Part shown: piece by piece, positions 19,320 through 28,511 of the stretch
Layout: each line of letters opens with the position of its first letter
How positions within the stretch are numbered: the first letter of the stretch is position 1
Assembly: GCA_903918045.1 (NCBI GenBank)
Contig: CAIXCY010000220.1
Location: 1 to 64,000, forward strand
Direction: 5' to 3'
Source: an uncultured Bacteroidia bacterium
GTDB lineage: Bacteria; Bacteroidota; Bacteroidia; Bacteroidales; Prolixibacteraceae
Length of the DNA: 64,000 nucleotides
Position numbers and translations under genes: made by a program
Notes under the pieces: model-generated
The model's database searches: none
Seen by the model: the letters and a program-made list of their open reading frames with translations, nothing else
What the model was told of the DNA's origin: nothing

Positions 19320-19709
19320 ATGAAAAAATTACAGTTACCTTTTATTTTCCTGATCCTTACTGCTCTGTTTGCAGGATGTTATTACGACAGCAATGAAGCG
19401 TTGTTTGGAAAACCAGACACTAACACAGTGGTATGTGATACAACCGTTACCAATTTTGTGGCTCAGGTTAAACCAATCCTGCAATCAAACTGTTATTCCT
19501 GTCATGCAAATGCCTATGCCGCAGGGAGCGGATCCGGAATAAAACTTGAGAACTATGCGGATGTTAAAACCTATGCAGACAACGGCAAACTTATGGGATC
19601 TATTCTGCATACTTCATCCTATCCGATGCCAAAGAATGGCGGATCCCTGAGCGCATGTGACATTAAAATCATTAAAAGCTGGATAACCAGAGGCACCTTA
19701 AATAATTAA
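19320..19709 (+). CDS. Monoheme cytochrome c lipoprotein
   Basis: This 129-residue protein has a classical lipobox LFAGC (Cys20) and one cytochrome c domain of the same type as the upstream gene: heme motif CYSCH (Cys58-Cys61-His62) and a probable axial Met103 in YPMPKNGG. The common segment KLENYADVKTYADNGKL parallels LDNYASVKANMDNGSI in the upstream protein, so the two derive from one domain family. It lies 9 bp after the multiheme gene and 4 bp before DUF5777. Confidence 0.9.
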   Translation: MKKLQLPFIFLILTALFAGCYYDSNEALFGKPDTNTVVCDTTVTNFVAQVKPILQSNCYSCHANAYAAGSGSGIKLENYADVKTYADNGKLMGSILHTSSYPMPKNGGSLSACDIKIIKSWITRGTLNN

Positions 19710-19713
19710 CACT

Positions 19714-20628
19714 ATGAAAATTAAATCATTGGCCTACTCACTTGTTTTGATAGCGGCTTTAATGTTCTCAATCCGGGCGACGGCTCAGGATCTGGATTCA
19801 TTAATGGAAAAGTCTGTCAAACCGCAGATTGTTTTTGCAACTGCAACTTTTAAGTCAACAAGGGTGGTTAATGGCCACTCGGTTGAAAGGATGAAAAAGA
19901 ATCAGCTTGAATTCAGGGTGTCACACCGGTTTGGACAATTCAATACCGGTTCGTATGAATTTTACGGACTTGATCAGGGCACAATCCATTTGGCATTGGA
20001 ATATGGCCTTACTGATTGGCTTGAAGTCGGAATTGGCCGCAGCACTTTTGAAAAAACGGTTGATGCCTTTGGAAAAGTTTCACTCCTTAGACAAAGCAAC
20101 GGAGCAAGAAATATGCCTGTTGCCCTCTCCTATCTGGCAAGTACGGAGGCAATCTCCCTAAACGTTGACCCGGCAATGAAGCAGAATTTTTCGTCACGTT
20201 TAACTTATGTTCAGCAAATCATGATTGCCCGCAAGTTTAATGAAAGCTTTTCATTGCAATTGACTCCCACTTTTATTCATCGAAACATCGTACCCACTGA
20301 AATAGAACATAATGATCTTTTCTCCATGGGTGTTGGCGGACGCTATAAATTATCCAAGCGAATAGCCTTTAATGTTGAATATTTCTATGTCTATCGCGGA
20401 AATGAGACTGCTATGAATCAGCCAAATACAGGTGCCACAAAGTATTACAACCCCCTTTCGGTCGGTATTGATATCGAGACCGGGGGGCATGTTTTTCAGA
20501 TTATGGTCACCAATTCACAAGCAATGCGTGAGGGTGGTTTTATCGGAAAAACTACAGGTGCCTGGGGTAACGGCGGTATTCGCCTCGGATTCAATATTTC
20601 AAGGGTATTTTCATTCAGTAAACAATAA
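19714..20628 (+). CDS. DUF5777 family outer-membrane beta-barrel protein
   Basis: This 304-residue exported protein has a signal peptide ending in ATAQ and alternating beta-strand segments throughout (NQLEFRVSHRFG, IHLALEYGLTDWLEVGIGRS, GGHVFQIMVTNSQAM) ending in an aromatic strand. It matches DUF5777, common in Bacteroidota beside small cytochromes and YceI. No catalytic motif is seen; a pore or structural role for the cytochrome system is a guess. Confidence 0.82.
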   Translation: MKIKSLAYSLVLIAALMFSIRATAQDLDSLMEKSVKPQIVFATATFKSTRVVNGHSVERMKKNQLEFRVSHRFGQFNTGSYEFYGLDQGTIHLALEYGLTDWLEVGIGRSTFEKTVDAFGKVSLLRQSNGARNMPVALSYLASTEAISLNVDPAMKQNFSSRLTYVQQIMIARKFNESFSLQLTPTFIHRNIVPTEIEHNDLFSMGVGGRYKLSKRIAFNVEYFYVYRGNETAMNQPNTGATKYYNPLSVGIDIETGGHVFQIMVTNSQAMREGGFIGKTTGAWGNGGIRLGFNISRVFSFSKQ

Positions 20629-20639
20629 AATTTCAAATT

Positions 20640-21188
20640 ATGAATAAGTTAATTCTTCTGGTTGCATTATCAATAAGCTTTTTGACTGCTGGGGCACAAT
20701 CTCTTTATTTAACGAAAGATGCTAAAATCAACTTTAACTCTTCAACCCCCCTTGAGGATATTGTTGCTGAATCGAATCAGGCGACAACGATACTTGATAT
20801 AGAGAAAAATATAGTTAAATTCTCCGTGTTAACCACCTCATTTAAATTCCGCAGGGCATTGATGGAGGAGCACTTTAACGAAAATTATATGGAATCATCT
20901 AAATTTCCAAAGGCGAGTTTCAATGGTAAAATCATTTCCCCCATTGACTGGAAAAGCGAAAAAACTGTTAGTGTTGATGTTAAAGGGACTTTGACGATGC
21001 ATGGTGCAAACAGCGAGGTTACTTTCAAAGCAACTATTACTCCCGGCAAGGAAAAAATTTCAGCCTCTGCAGAGCTTAAAGTTACTCCTGAAGCATTTAG
21101 CATTCCAATTCCATCGGCTGTAAGAGATAAAATCGCCAGGGAGGTTACCATTAAAATTGATGCGGTTTACGCGCCATATCACCAATAA
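20640..21188 (+). CDS. YceI family periplasmic lipid-binding-type protein
   Basis: This 182-residue protein has a signal peptide ending in TAGAQ and a YceI lipocalin-like barrel. Typical parts are IVKFSVLTTSFKF near the middle, FNENYMESSKFPKASFNG, VKGTLTMHGANSEV and a C-terminal ITIKIDAVY-type strand. YceI proteins bind isoprenoid or quinone-like lipids in solved examples; the ligand here is unknown. It is the fourth gene of the cytochrome operon. Confidence 0.9.
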   Translation: MNKLILLVALSISFLTAGAQSLYLTKDAKINFNSSTPLEDIVAESNQATTILDIEKNIVKFSVLTTSFKFRRALMEEHFNENYMESSKFPKASFNGKIISPIDWKSEKTVSVDVKGTLTMHGANSEVTFKATITPGKEKISASAELKVTPEAFSIPIPSAVRDKIAREVTIKIDAVYAPYHQ

Positions 21189-21196
21189 TACCGGTT

Positions 21197-21631
21197 ATGA
21201 CTAAGAAAAAAACGATTCGCATAGTTCTTTGGATTTTCCTGATCGGGTTAATTGCCGCATTTGGATCGATTTATTACGTTTTCAACATGCCACGCCGTAA
21301 TGTGTCTGGTGAAAGTGCAGTATATTCATTGCAGGCAAAGCAGCTTATCTCCGATTTTCGGAATGATGAAACAATTGCGACCAAAAAATACCTTGATCAG
21401 GCAATTGCCGTATCAGGCGAGATTAAGAGTATCCGCACTTTGGACAACCACAGTATGGTATTTAGTCTCGAAGATGCGATGGAAGGGGTTAGCTGCACTG
21501 TTGACAGCGCTGATGTGGTAAAATTTAGCTCCAAACTTTCACCTGTAAAAATTGGTGCCAAGGCTACCTTCAAGGGGCGCTGCTCCGGAATGCTAATGGA
21601 TATTCAGGTTATTAATTGTGTGCCCGAGTAG
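21197..21631 (+). CDS. Membrane-anchored OB-fold (tRNA_anti-like) protein
   Basis: This 144-residue protein has an N-terminal transmembrane anchor (about 7-28) followed by an OB-fold domain of the bacterial tRNA_anti-like type: LISDFRNDETIATKKYLDQAIAVSG, a SLEDAMEGVSCTVDSAD core and VKIGAKATFKGRCSGMLMDIQVINC. It has two conserved cysteines near the end. Despite the family name there is no reason to think it binds tRNA. It is the last gene of the operon, followed by a terminator. Confidence 0.82.
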   Translation: MTKKKTIRIVLWIFLIGLIAAFGSIYYVFNMPRRNVSGESAVYSLQAKQLISDFRNDETIATKKYLDQAIAVSGEIKSIRTLDNHSMVFSLEDAMEGVSCTVDSADVVKFSSKLSPVKIGAKATFKGRCSGMLMDIQVINCVPE

Positions 21632-21659
21632 GTTTTAGAAATTAATGGAAACAAGTTGA

Positions 21660-21700
21660 AATAGCCCGGACAGCGAATGTTTGGGCTATTCTTGTTTTTA
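21660..21700 (+). terminator. Terminator of the cytochrome operon
   Basis: AATAGCCC (21660-21667) pairs with GGGCTATT (21683-21690), 15-base loop, followed by CTTGTTTTT. It lies 28 bp after the OB-fold gene stop. Confidence 0.7.
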
Positions 21701-21742
21701 AAACCGGGGAATTCCACCCATTGAATTCTCTTCCCTTAGAAA

Positions 21743-22495
21743 CTAAAAGGCAAATCCTAGGCTAATACCCCCTCTGATCCAGGGATATGGGGTACTGCTC
21801 AGGTTTACGATTACCTGAGAAGCCGTTTGTGTGGTTGAAAGTTTATTTCGGATCATAGCTGGAGCATCTGCAATATTTTGATCGATAACATTCTTTAAAA
21901 CAGAAAGTATAATTGGATTATATTCACTATTGGTTGTAGGTGTTGTGACTATTTTTCCGCTCAGCAGTCCACCTTCCAATCCTAAAAAATAGAGGTCCAG
22001 GCTTACTCTTTTGGCAATTAGGAACTGGACTCCCATTTGGCATCCTAAGTTTACTGTATTCAGCTTTATTTCAGAATTTCCCGAATAGGGATCACCCTGG
22101 TCATCAACGCCCGCAATACTTGCATCTCCTTTAAAATGCTGATATTTGAGATATGGCTCAAGATAGAAGCCTTTGGGAAGCCTGCTTTTTCCCGTATAAT
22201 GGCGATAACCACCCCTGATAATTGTCGATCCGAATGCTGCGGTTTTAAGGTCAGAATTTGGATTGATTCCGTATTTCCCCATTATTGACTGTTGGTTTGG
22301 GATTCCGACCTGGAGAACAACTGAGTTTTTGGGATTTATCAATCTCTCATACTCAAATGAAACAGAATTAAAAGGAAGGGTGAATGGTAAAAACTTTATC
22401 AAATTTTTGGATTGATAATCGGTTACGATTTGATCCTGGGCCTTGCCCGATAAAGCATATACAGCTAAGAAAACCAGCAGAGATAATATTTTCAT
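21743..22495 (-). CDS. Outer-membrane beta-barrel protein, DUF3575-like
   Basis: This 250-residue protein has a signal peptide (cleavage near SGKAQ) and a beta-barrel composition: NSVSFEYERLINPKNSVVLQVG, a GFYLEPYLKYQHF strand, GCQMGVQFLIAKRVSLDLYFLG, and a C-terminal strand ending in Phe. It resembles small DUF3575-type barrels of Bacteroidota. The function is unknown. It lies 89 bp downstream of the histidine kinase gene on the same strand and could be co-transcribed with it. Confidence 0.7.
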   Translation of the reverse strand: MKILSLLVFLAVYALSGKAQDQIVTDYQSKNLIKFLPFTLPFNSVSFEYERLINPKNSVVLQVGIPNQQSIMGKYGINPNSDLKTAAFGSTIIRGGYRHYTGKSRLPKGFYLEPYLKYQHFKGDASIAGVDDQGDPYSGNSEIKLNTVNLGCQMGVQFLIAKRVSLDLYFLGLEGGLLSGKIVTTPTTNSEYNPIILSVLKNVIDQNIADAPAMIRNKLSTTQTASQVIVNLSSTPYPWIRGGISLGFAF

Positions 22496-22584
22496 AAAAT
22501 GGGATTAAATTTTAAATTTATGGTAAGATTTCAAATTTTGGGTATACTCCGATAGGGAATTATTACCCATCTAAAGGTGAGTTT

Positions 22585-24876
22585 TCAGGTATGTTGGATT
22601 GCAGCTGGTATTGTAAATGAGAAACACGAACCATTAACGCGATTATCTGTAATCCATATTTTTCCTCCGTTCATTTCTACAAATTCCTTACAAAGCTTTA
22701 ATCCAAAGCCTGAACCCTTTTCGTTCATTAAACCTAATGATGTGGTTTGGACATCAGAATTAAACATAGTTTGTTTTTGTTTCGCATCCATACCAAGCCC
22801 TGTGTCAATAACAGATATTACATAGTTTAGGTTTACCTGGAGGGCATTAATTTCGATAGTTCCACCTTCGGGAGTAAATTTAATTGCATTGGAGATTAAA
22901 TTACGCATAACACACATAAATAAGTCCGCATCAGCTTTAATCAGTGCGTTTTCAGGAAGTTTGACGCCGAGTGGAATGTTTTTCTGATTAAGTATAGTTT
23001 CATACATGCGGGAAGATTCATTTATAAGATTTTCGAGTGAATGGTCTGTAATTACCGGGGTAATGCGGTTTAGACGGGATCGGGACCAGTGCAGTAAATT
23101 GTCCATCAAATGAAAAGCATTTTTTGCTGACTCGTCCAATGCTCCCAATGTTTTCCTGACCATCTCCGATGACATATTTGTATATTTCACGGACAACATT
23201 TCGGTCAGGTTCTGAAACCAATAGAGTGGGTTTCGTAATTCATGAGTGATTATTGAAAATACCTTATCTTTCTCTCTGTTAGCGTTTTCAAGCTCTTTAT
23301 TTAATTTTTCAAGTTCAGCATTCTGTCGTAAGACCTTTTCATTAAGCTTTGCCAATTTGCGATGTGCTTTCTTTTTAGTTTCAAACAGCGTATAAAACAA
23401 GATTGCAAACAGTGCTGAAATTGAGAGTGCAATAACAACCATCAATATAAAAGCATCTTTTCTGAGGATCGTCTTTTTTTTAAATTCATTGTCATTACGG
23501 AGCAATTCGTTGTCTTTCTCTTTTATTTCCGACTCAAATGAGAGGCGTAATTCCGAAAGTTGCTGATTATTTTCAGACTTAGTCAGCTTTTTATCTGCCT
23601 CAGCAAAGAGCTTATAATAATCTAATGCGTTGCTATAATACCCTTTAGCAAGATAAAACCGGTATAAACCCAGATAGCAGTCATGGTAAAGTCCGGTAAG
23701 ATTGGCCAATTTGGCATTATGGAGACACTGCTCAAATAATTGCCTCGCAGAGTCGGGTTGGTTTAGGGACATTAAGGTATTACCCATTTCAAGAGATGCT
23801 TCAGCCATACCCTCATCATACCCTGAATTACGCGAAATATCCAGTGATTTAAGCAAATATGGTTTTGCCTTCAGCGGCTCCAGCCGAAGATTGAAAACCT
23901 TCCCAAGATTAGTTAAGGCTTTTACTCTTCCCTTTGTATAGGAAATCTGTTCGCAATTACTGAGAGCCTTTAAGAAATAGATTTGGGCGCTGTCCGGATT
24001 GTTTTTTGCCAGGAAAACCTTTCCTATATTATTGTACGAATTGGCCAGACCTTCCGGCGTTTTGAGAGACAATCGGTAAAAGAGCGCTTTTCGATGGTAC
24101 TCCATTGACTTAGCTGTCTTGTCGAGTGCAAGATAGATAGAACCTAAATGATTGCAGACGTCTGCCAAATTGATATAATCCTTTGTTTTATTGCATGTTT
24201 CATAAGCTTCAAGGTAACATCTCAGCGCCATAAATAAATTCCCATCATTTGAATAGGTCTTTCCAAGGCTCAATAGCACGGATGCCGACTGCATCAAATC
24301 ACCCCTTCGTTTGAAAATTTCTATTGCCCGCTTATAAAATAACACTGATTCGTCGAAACGTCCTGTTGTATGCAGGTATTTACCCATAAAGTTAAGTGCT
24401 GCAGCCTCCAGATCGTCGAAATGGTTCAACTGGGACATAACCAATGCTTTGCTGAAAAGTTCTCCGGATTTTTCATAGGCACCCCTGATATAAAAAATAC
24501 TTCCCGATTCAATAAGCGACTGACACGAACCATTCACATAATGGATTTGTGCAGAGAGTTGTGATGCATTTTGAAACAATTGGAATGCCTCATCGTTTTT
24601 TCCCTCCAGACGTAGAATTGATCCCAGGGCAAACCATGATTTTATGATCAGCGTATCGTTCCGGGCAATCCGGGAAAGTGTCAGCGCTTTATTGGCTTCA
24701 ACGAAGGAAGAATCCATGGATACTGAACCCGGAAGATAAGTTCTATGAATCAAGCTGTCTATTTCCTGAGCTGTTTGGGTTATTTGTTGATAATTAGCCG
24801 GTTGCTGACAGGAATAAGCTATTGTCAGCAGGATTAAGCCTGATATTGAATGGCAAAGTCGAGGATATTTTCCCAT
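22585..24876 (-). CDS. TPR-domain sensor histidine kinase (lipoprotein-like N-terminus)
   Basis: This 763-residue sensor has a lipobox-like AYSC (Cys23), a periplasmic array of about eight TPR repeats (about 60-430), a coiled coil, one transmembrane helix (about 476-498), a second coiled coil, then the kinase. HisKA phospho-acceptor His545 is in SIITHELRNP; the ATPase domain shows NLISNAIKFTPEGG (N box), VIDTGLGMD (G1) and GSGFGLKLCKEFVEMNGG (G2). This TPR plus kinase form is common in Bacteroidota. The ATG follows directly after the stop of the response-regulator gene upstream, so they form a pair. Confidence 0.93.
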   Translation of the reverse strand: MGKYPRLCHSISGLILLTIAYSCQQPANYQQITQTAQEIDSLIHRTYLPGSVSMDSSFVEANKALTLSRIARNDTLIIKSWFALGSILRLEGKNDEAFQLFQNASQLSAQIHYVNGSCQSLIESGSIFYIRGAYEKSGELFSKALVMSQLNHFDDLEAAALNFMGKYLHTTGRFDESVLFYKRAIEIFKRRGDLMQSASVLLSLGKTYSNDGNLFMALRCYLEAYETCNKTKDYINLADVCNHLGSIYLALDKTAKSMEYHRKALFYRLSLKTPEGLANSYNNIGKVFLAKNNPDSAQIYFLKALSNCEQISYTKGRVKALTNLGKVFNLRLEPLKAKPYLLKSLDISRNSGYDEGMAEASLEMGNTLMSLNQPDSARQLFEQCLHNAKLANLTGLYHDCYLGLYRFYLAKGYYSNALDYYKLFAEADKKLTKSENNQQLSELRLSFESEIKEKDNELLRNDNEFKKKTILRKDAFILMVVIALSISALFAILFYTLFETKKKAHRKLAKLNEKVLRQNAELEKLNKELENANREKDKVFSIITHELRNPLYWFQNLTEMLSVKYTNMSSEMVRKTLGALDESAKNAFHLMDNLLHWSRSRLNRITPVITDHSLENLINESSRMYETILNQKNIPLGVKLPENALIKADADLFMCVMRNLISNAIKFTPEGGTIEINALQVNLNYVISVIDTGLGMDAKQKQTMFNSDVQTTSLGLMNEKGSGFGLKLCKEFVEMNGGKIWITDNRVNGSCFSFTIPAAIQHT

Positions 24877-25530
24877 TTACTTTATAATTCCATGCTGTAT
24901 GGCGTATCTTGTCAATTCTGAATTTGTTGAAAAATTCATTTTATGCATGATGTTGGAACGGTGGTTACCGATGGTGTGTTTGCTTAAAGCGACTTTTTGT
25001 GCTATTTCCGATTTTTTCAACCCCGATGCCATCATAAAAAAAATCTGAAATTCGCGGTCAGAAAGGGTCTCGTGTAGTAAAATACCTGTTTTTTTTTCAG
25101 GCTCGATCACCAATTCAGCAAGCATGGCGCTCTGCGGTTGGGTGAAAAACTTTTTGCCGGAAAGGACCGTTCGCAAAATTTCGATAATAATTTGTGGATC
25201 AGTTTCTTTATTGATATAGGCTGAGGCTCCGTTTTTGATCATCCGCACTGCGTACACATCATCGGGATTCATCGAGAAAATTACAACCGGTAGCTGCGGC
25301 CAGTTAGACTGTATCTCCTTCAGAATATCGATGGCATCCTTACCGGGCATAAAAATATCGAGGATTACCAAATCGTAACTAATCACCCTGAGCTTTTCAA
25401 GCAATTCATTACCGTTTGCAGCCTCATCTGAGATCTTCATGTCAAATGTTTCATCGAGGATGAGCTGCATGCCGGTCCTGACAACTGCATGGTCGTCGGC
25501 TATAATAATGCGTTTTAGAGGCTTTCCCAA
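24877..25530 (-). CDS. NarL/FixJ-type response regulator
   Basis: This 217-residue regulator has an N-terminal receiver (about 5-125) with acidic pair Asp12-Asp13, phospho-acceptor Asp58 in LVILDIFMPG, and Lys at ...YINKETD; the C-terminal LuxR-type helix-turn-helix is LSDREFQIFFMMASGLKKSEIAQKV then SKHTIGNHRSNI. It partners with the TPR kinase encoded immediately downstream. The TonB receptor cluster starts divergently 252 bp away and is a reasonable candidate target. Confidence 0.94.
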   Translation of the reverse strand: MGKPLKRIIIADDHAVVRTGMQLILDETFDMKISDEAANGNELLEKLRVISYDLVILDIFMPGKDAIDILKEIQSNWPQLPVVIFSMNPDDVYAVRMIKNGASAYINKETDPQIIIEILRTVLSGKKFFTQPQSAMLAELVIEPEKKTGILLHETLSDREFQIFFMMASGLKKSEIAQKVALSKHTIGNHRSNIMHKMNFSTNSELTRYAIQHGIIK

Positions 25531-25782
25531 GAGTTAATATTTATCTGTTAAAAGTATTCTTATCCATTTAATTATCACGTTAATAAAATGTAAAGAAAGG
25601 ATCAAGTCAATGTTAATCCAAATCCTCCAGTATTAAATTTCCATTACCTCTGTTTTATCTTTAAGTTGACTTATAACAGCCTGATAATACGTTACAAATA
25701 CTTAACCTCCACTGGTGATAACAGCTATCCCTTTTCAACGAAAAGCGCCATTGACTGGTCTTGACAATCGCTATAATCTTGC

Positions 25783-28479
25783 ATGAAATTAAATGGTTCT
25801 CTTATGTATAAAATTTTTAGTTTTTTGCTTTTAATGCTAACCGCTTTTTCCGGATTAAGGGGTGCTACGATCCGGGGAACTGCCAAAGATAGCGCCTCCG
25901 CAAAGGAGCTTCCCGGCTCGACAATATTCATTAAAGAGTTGAAGCGGGGTGTGGTTTCCATTACCAATGGTTCATACCTGATGAATCATATTCCCAAAGG
26001 AACCTATACAATATCCTGCAGTTTTGTTAGTTATAAGACCATTGAAAAAAAAATAGCTGTTCGGGGCGACGACAACTTGACAGTAAATTTCAGTCTTACT
26101 CCAAAGACCACCGAACTGGACGAGGTTATCGTTACTAAACACAACGACAGGAGTACGGATGTCAGCGCCCGTCTCTCCGAGAAGGAGGCCAGCCAGGTTA
26201 TTAATGTGATCAGTGCAAAAACAATAGAATTACTCCCCGATTTGAATGTAGCCAACGTGATGCAGCGTGTTTCAGGTGTTTCAATGGTGAAAAATTATGC
26301 CGGAAACAATACGGAGGTGATTATCCGTGGAATGCCTCCAAGATACAACAATGTCCTTATTAACGGATCAGCTGCGCCAAGTACTAGCGGGTCAACCCGT
26401 TCGGTGCCGCTGGATATTATCCCCTCCAACCTGGTTGGGCGCGTTGAGGTGACAAAGGCATTGACCCCGGATCAGGAAGCCAACGGATTGGGGGGATCGG
26501 TTAATGTAGAAATGAAAGATGCCCCCGATTCAACCCTCTTCTCGATCGATTTAGGAGTTGGTTATAACCAGTTTTTCTTCAATAATAAACTCTCGACATT
26601 CAATCATGGTGCAGTCAATATGAGAGATCCGGCACAACGATTTGGAAATAATTACCTGGCTAACCTCTCCGATTTTTCGCGTGGAAATATGATAATCACC
26701 CAAAAGCATGCAAGCCCCGATCTGAACGGGAGTTTCTCGTATGGACACCGCTATTTTAAAAATAAGTTAGGGGTACTACTTTCGGGGACAGCCACGAATA
26801 ATGAGCAGGGAATAAATGAAAATTATTACAGCTATCAGTACGGCACCGACAATAGCTATTTGCCGACATCGAAAAGCAATACCAAATACTTTACAGAGGC
26901 TTTACGATTGGGGTCGAATGTGAAAATCGATTACCAAATCAACGACAAAAACCGGATCAGCCTCCATAATTCTCTCTTTCGTTTAACTGAAGACCGCGCA
27001 AGACATCAGTCAGATACAACCGCTGAAATCAACTGGGGTCGCGTCGGCACCTCTGATGTTACAAACGTCGATATCTCTACCCTTACAAGTTTTAACCTGC
27101 TTGGCCATCATGAGGTACTTTACAACCTCGATATCGATTGGTCCTTGATCTATTCAGAAGCGACCTCGCAGTCCCCCGATCTGGTAACAGAGAATTTTGT
27201 TCAAATCATTCATCCCATATTACAACCTGTCTACCTGAATTACAATGGTTGTGTCACAAGGGTGTGGCAGCATAATACCGATGAAGATAAGACGGCTTAT
27301 CTGAATATTAAATACAAACCATTAATATTCAATCACTTGTTTGAATTCAAAGTAGGTGGTATCGGGAGAAAAAAATTCAGAAATAATTATGCCAATGAAT
27401 ATACTTTTGATGCCCCGTTAGATAATCCCCCTAATCCGGATATGAGTACGGTAGCAGTAACTCAGAACCGCAATGCACAACAACGAAACGGAAACCCGGT
27501 TAATAACCCTGGAAACTACAAGGCCACAGAAGATATTCAGGCGGTTTATGGACAGGTAAAAACAAATTTTGGCAAACTTCAGGTTCTTACAGGCGCAAGG
27601 GTAGAATTTACCTACCAGACCAACTATCACAGTGAGACTCAAAACGTCCTGGTCCCATTTACAAAAAACAGGTTTTCATACTACGATATCCTTCCAAGCC
27701 TTCACCTGAACTATCAGTTTACGAGCAAGCAAAATATTCGAATGTCTGTTTATCAAGGAATTAGCCGACCAAATTACACTGAACTTGTTGATTATCATGC
27801 TCAGAGTGTTTATGGAGGTTCCAACGGCAATCCCAATTTAAATCACTCAACTGGTACCTGTTTTGATGCACGCTATGAACTTTATCCTGACAGAGAGGAG
27901 GTCTTCACCGCCGGTATTTTTTACAAGAAGATTGAAAAGCCAATTGTTGATTTGCTTGCAAGTAATAACGTAAGTACACCGATGAATTTAGCTGAACCAA
28001 GTATAAATTATGGCTTTGAATTGGTTGGCCTTAAATACTTTGGAAATTTTGGACTTAGCGGAAATTACACCTTTACAAATTCGGAAATGAAATATCCCGG
28101 AAAGATCTGGTACCCCAATCCGAATACAGTCACCAAACTTACAGAGACGATACCGCTCGCAGGACAGTCTCCTCACATTATTAATGCCGCATTGATCTTC
28201 CGTGATTTGAAAAAAGGTTTGAAATGTCAACTAATATATACGATGCAAGGGAAAAACCTGAAGCAAATCAGCTCTTATTATGGTCAGGATATCTATCAGT
28301 TGGCTTTCCATGATCTGGGCGCAACGATTGAGAAAAAGATTTACAACAGATTATTGATTTACGCAAAAATCAACAATCTGCTGAACTCAAAAGTGCAGTT
28401 TAAATCCAAGGGTGGATTTCAGGATCGGGACATATCGACGAGTATGAGTTTTTTAGCAGGAATAAAATTCAATTTATAA
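25783..28479 (+). CDS. TonB-dependent receptor with carboxypeptidase-like N-terminal domain
   Basis: This 898-residue outer-membrane transporter has a signal peptide (a second ATG at 25804, codon 8, gives a cleaner one), a carboxypeptidase-regulatory-like beta-sandwich (about 28-105), a TonB-box-like DEVIVTK, a plug with NVMQRVSGVSMV, EVIIRGMPPRYNNVLINGS and LTPDQEANGLGGSVNVEMKD, and a barrel ending in a C-terminal Leu. The plug is of the Caulobacter/Xanthomonas type rather than SusC. No SusD partner follows; instead come a beta-helix lipoprotein, a YncE-like propeller and two phosphatases, so uptake of a phosphorylated compound, phosphate or a metal is a reasonable but unproved idea. Confidence 0.9.
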   Translation: MKLNGSLMYKIFSFLLLMLTAFSGLRGATIRGTAKDSASAKELPGSTIFIKELKRGVVSITNGSYLMNHIPKGTYTISCSFVSYKTIEKKIAVRGDDNLTVNFSLTPKTTELDEVIVTKHNDRSTDVSARLSEKEASQVINVISAKTIELLPDLNVANVMQRVSGVSMVKNYAGNNTEVIIRGMPPRYNNVLINGSAAPSTSGSTRSVPLDIIPSNLVGRVEVTKALTPDQEANGLGGSVNVEMKDAPDSTLFSIDLGVGYNQFFFNNKLSTFNHGAVNMRDPAQRFGNNYLANLSDFSRGNMIITQKHASPDLNGSFSYGHRYFKNKLGVLLSGTATNNEQGINENYYSYQYGTDNSYLPTSKSNTKYFTEALRLGSNVKIDYQINDKNRISLHNSLFRLTEDRARHQSDTTAEINWGRVGTSDVTNVDISTLTSFNLLGHHEVLYNLDIDWSLIYSEATSQSPDLVTENFVQIIHPILQPVYLNYNGCVTRVWQHNTDEDKTAYLNIKYKPLIFNHLFEFKVGGIGRKKFRNNYANEYTFDAPLDNPPNPDMSTVAVTQNRNAQQRNGNPVNNPGNYKATEDIQAVYGQVKTNFGKLQVLTGARVEFTYQTNYHSETQNVLVPFTKNRFSYYDILPSLHLNYQFTSKQNIRMSVYQGISRPNYTELVDYHAQSVYGGSNGNPNLNHSTGTCFDARYELYPDREEVFTAGIFYKKIEKPIVDLLASNNVSTPMNLAEPSINYGFELVGLKYFGNFGLSGNYTFTNSEMKYPGKIWYPNPNTVTKLTETIPLAGQSPHIINAALIFRDLKKGLKCQLIYTMQGKNLKQISSYYGQDIYQLAFHDLGATIEKKIYNRLLIYAKINNLLNSKVQFKSKGGFQDRDISTSMSFLAGIKFNL

Positions 28480-28511
28480 TTAATGTATTAATCCTTTAAT
28501 TTAAAAATCCG

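Noticed and set aside
25725-25967. An 80-codon minus-strand frame upstream of the second TonB receptor
   Set aside because: It lies mostly inside the receptor's first codons on the opposite strand and has no recognisable family or export signal; it is a shadow frame.
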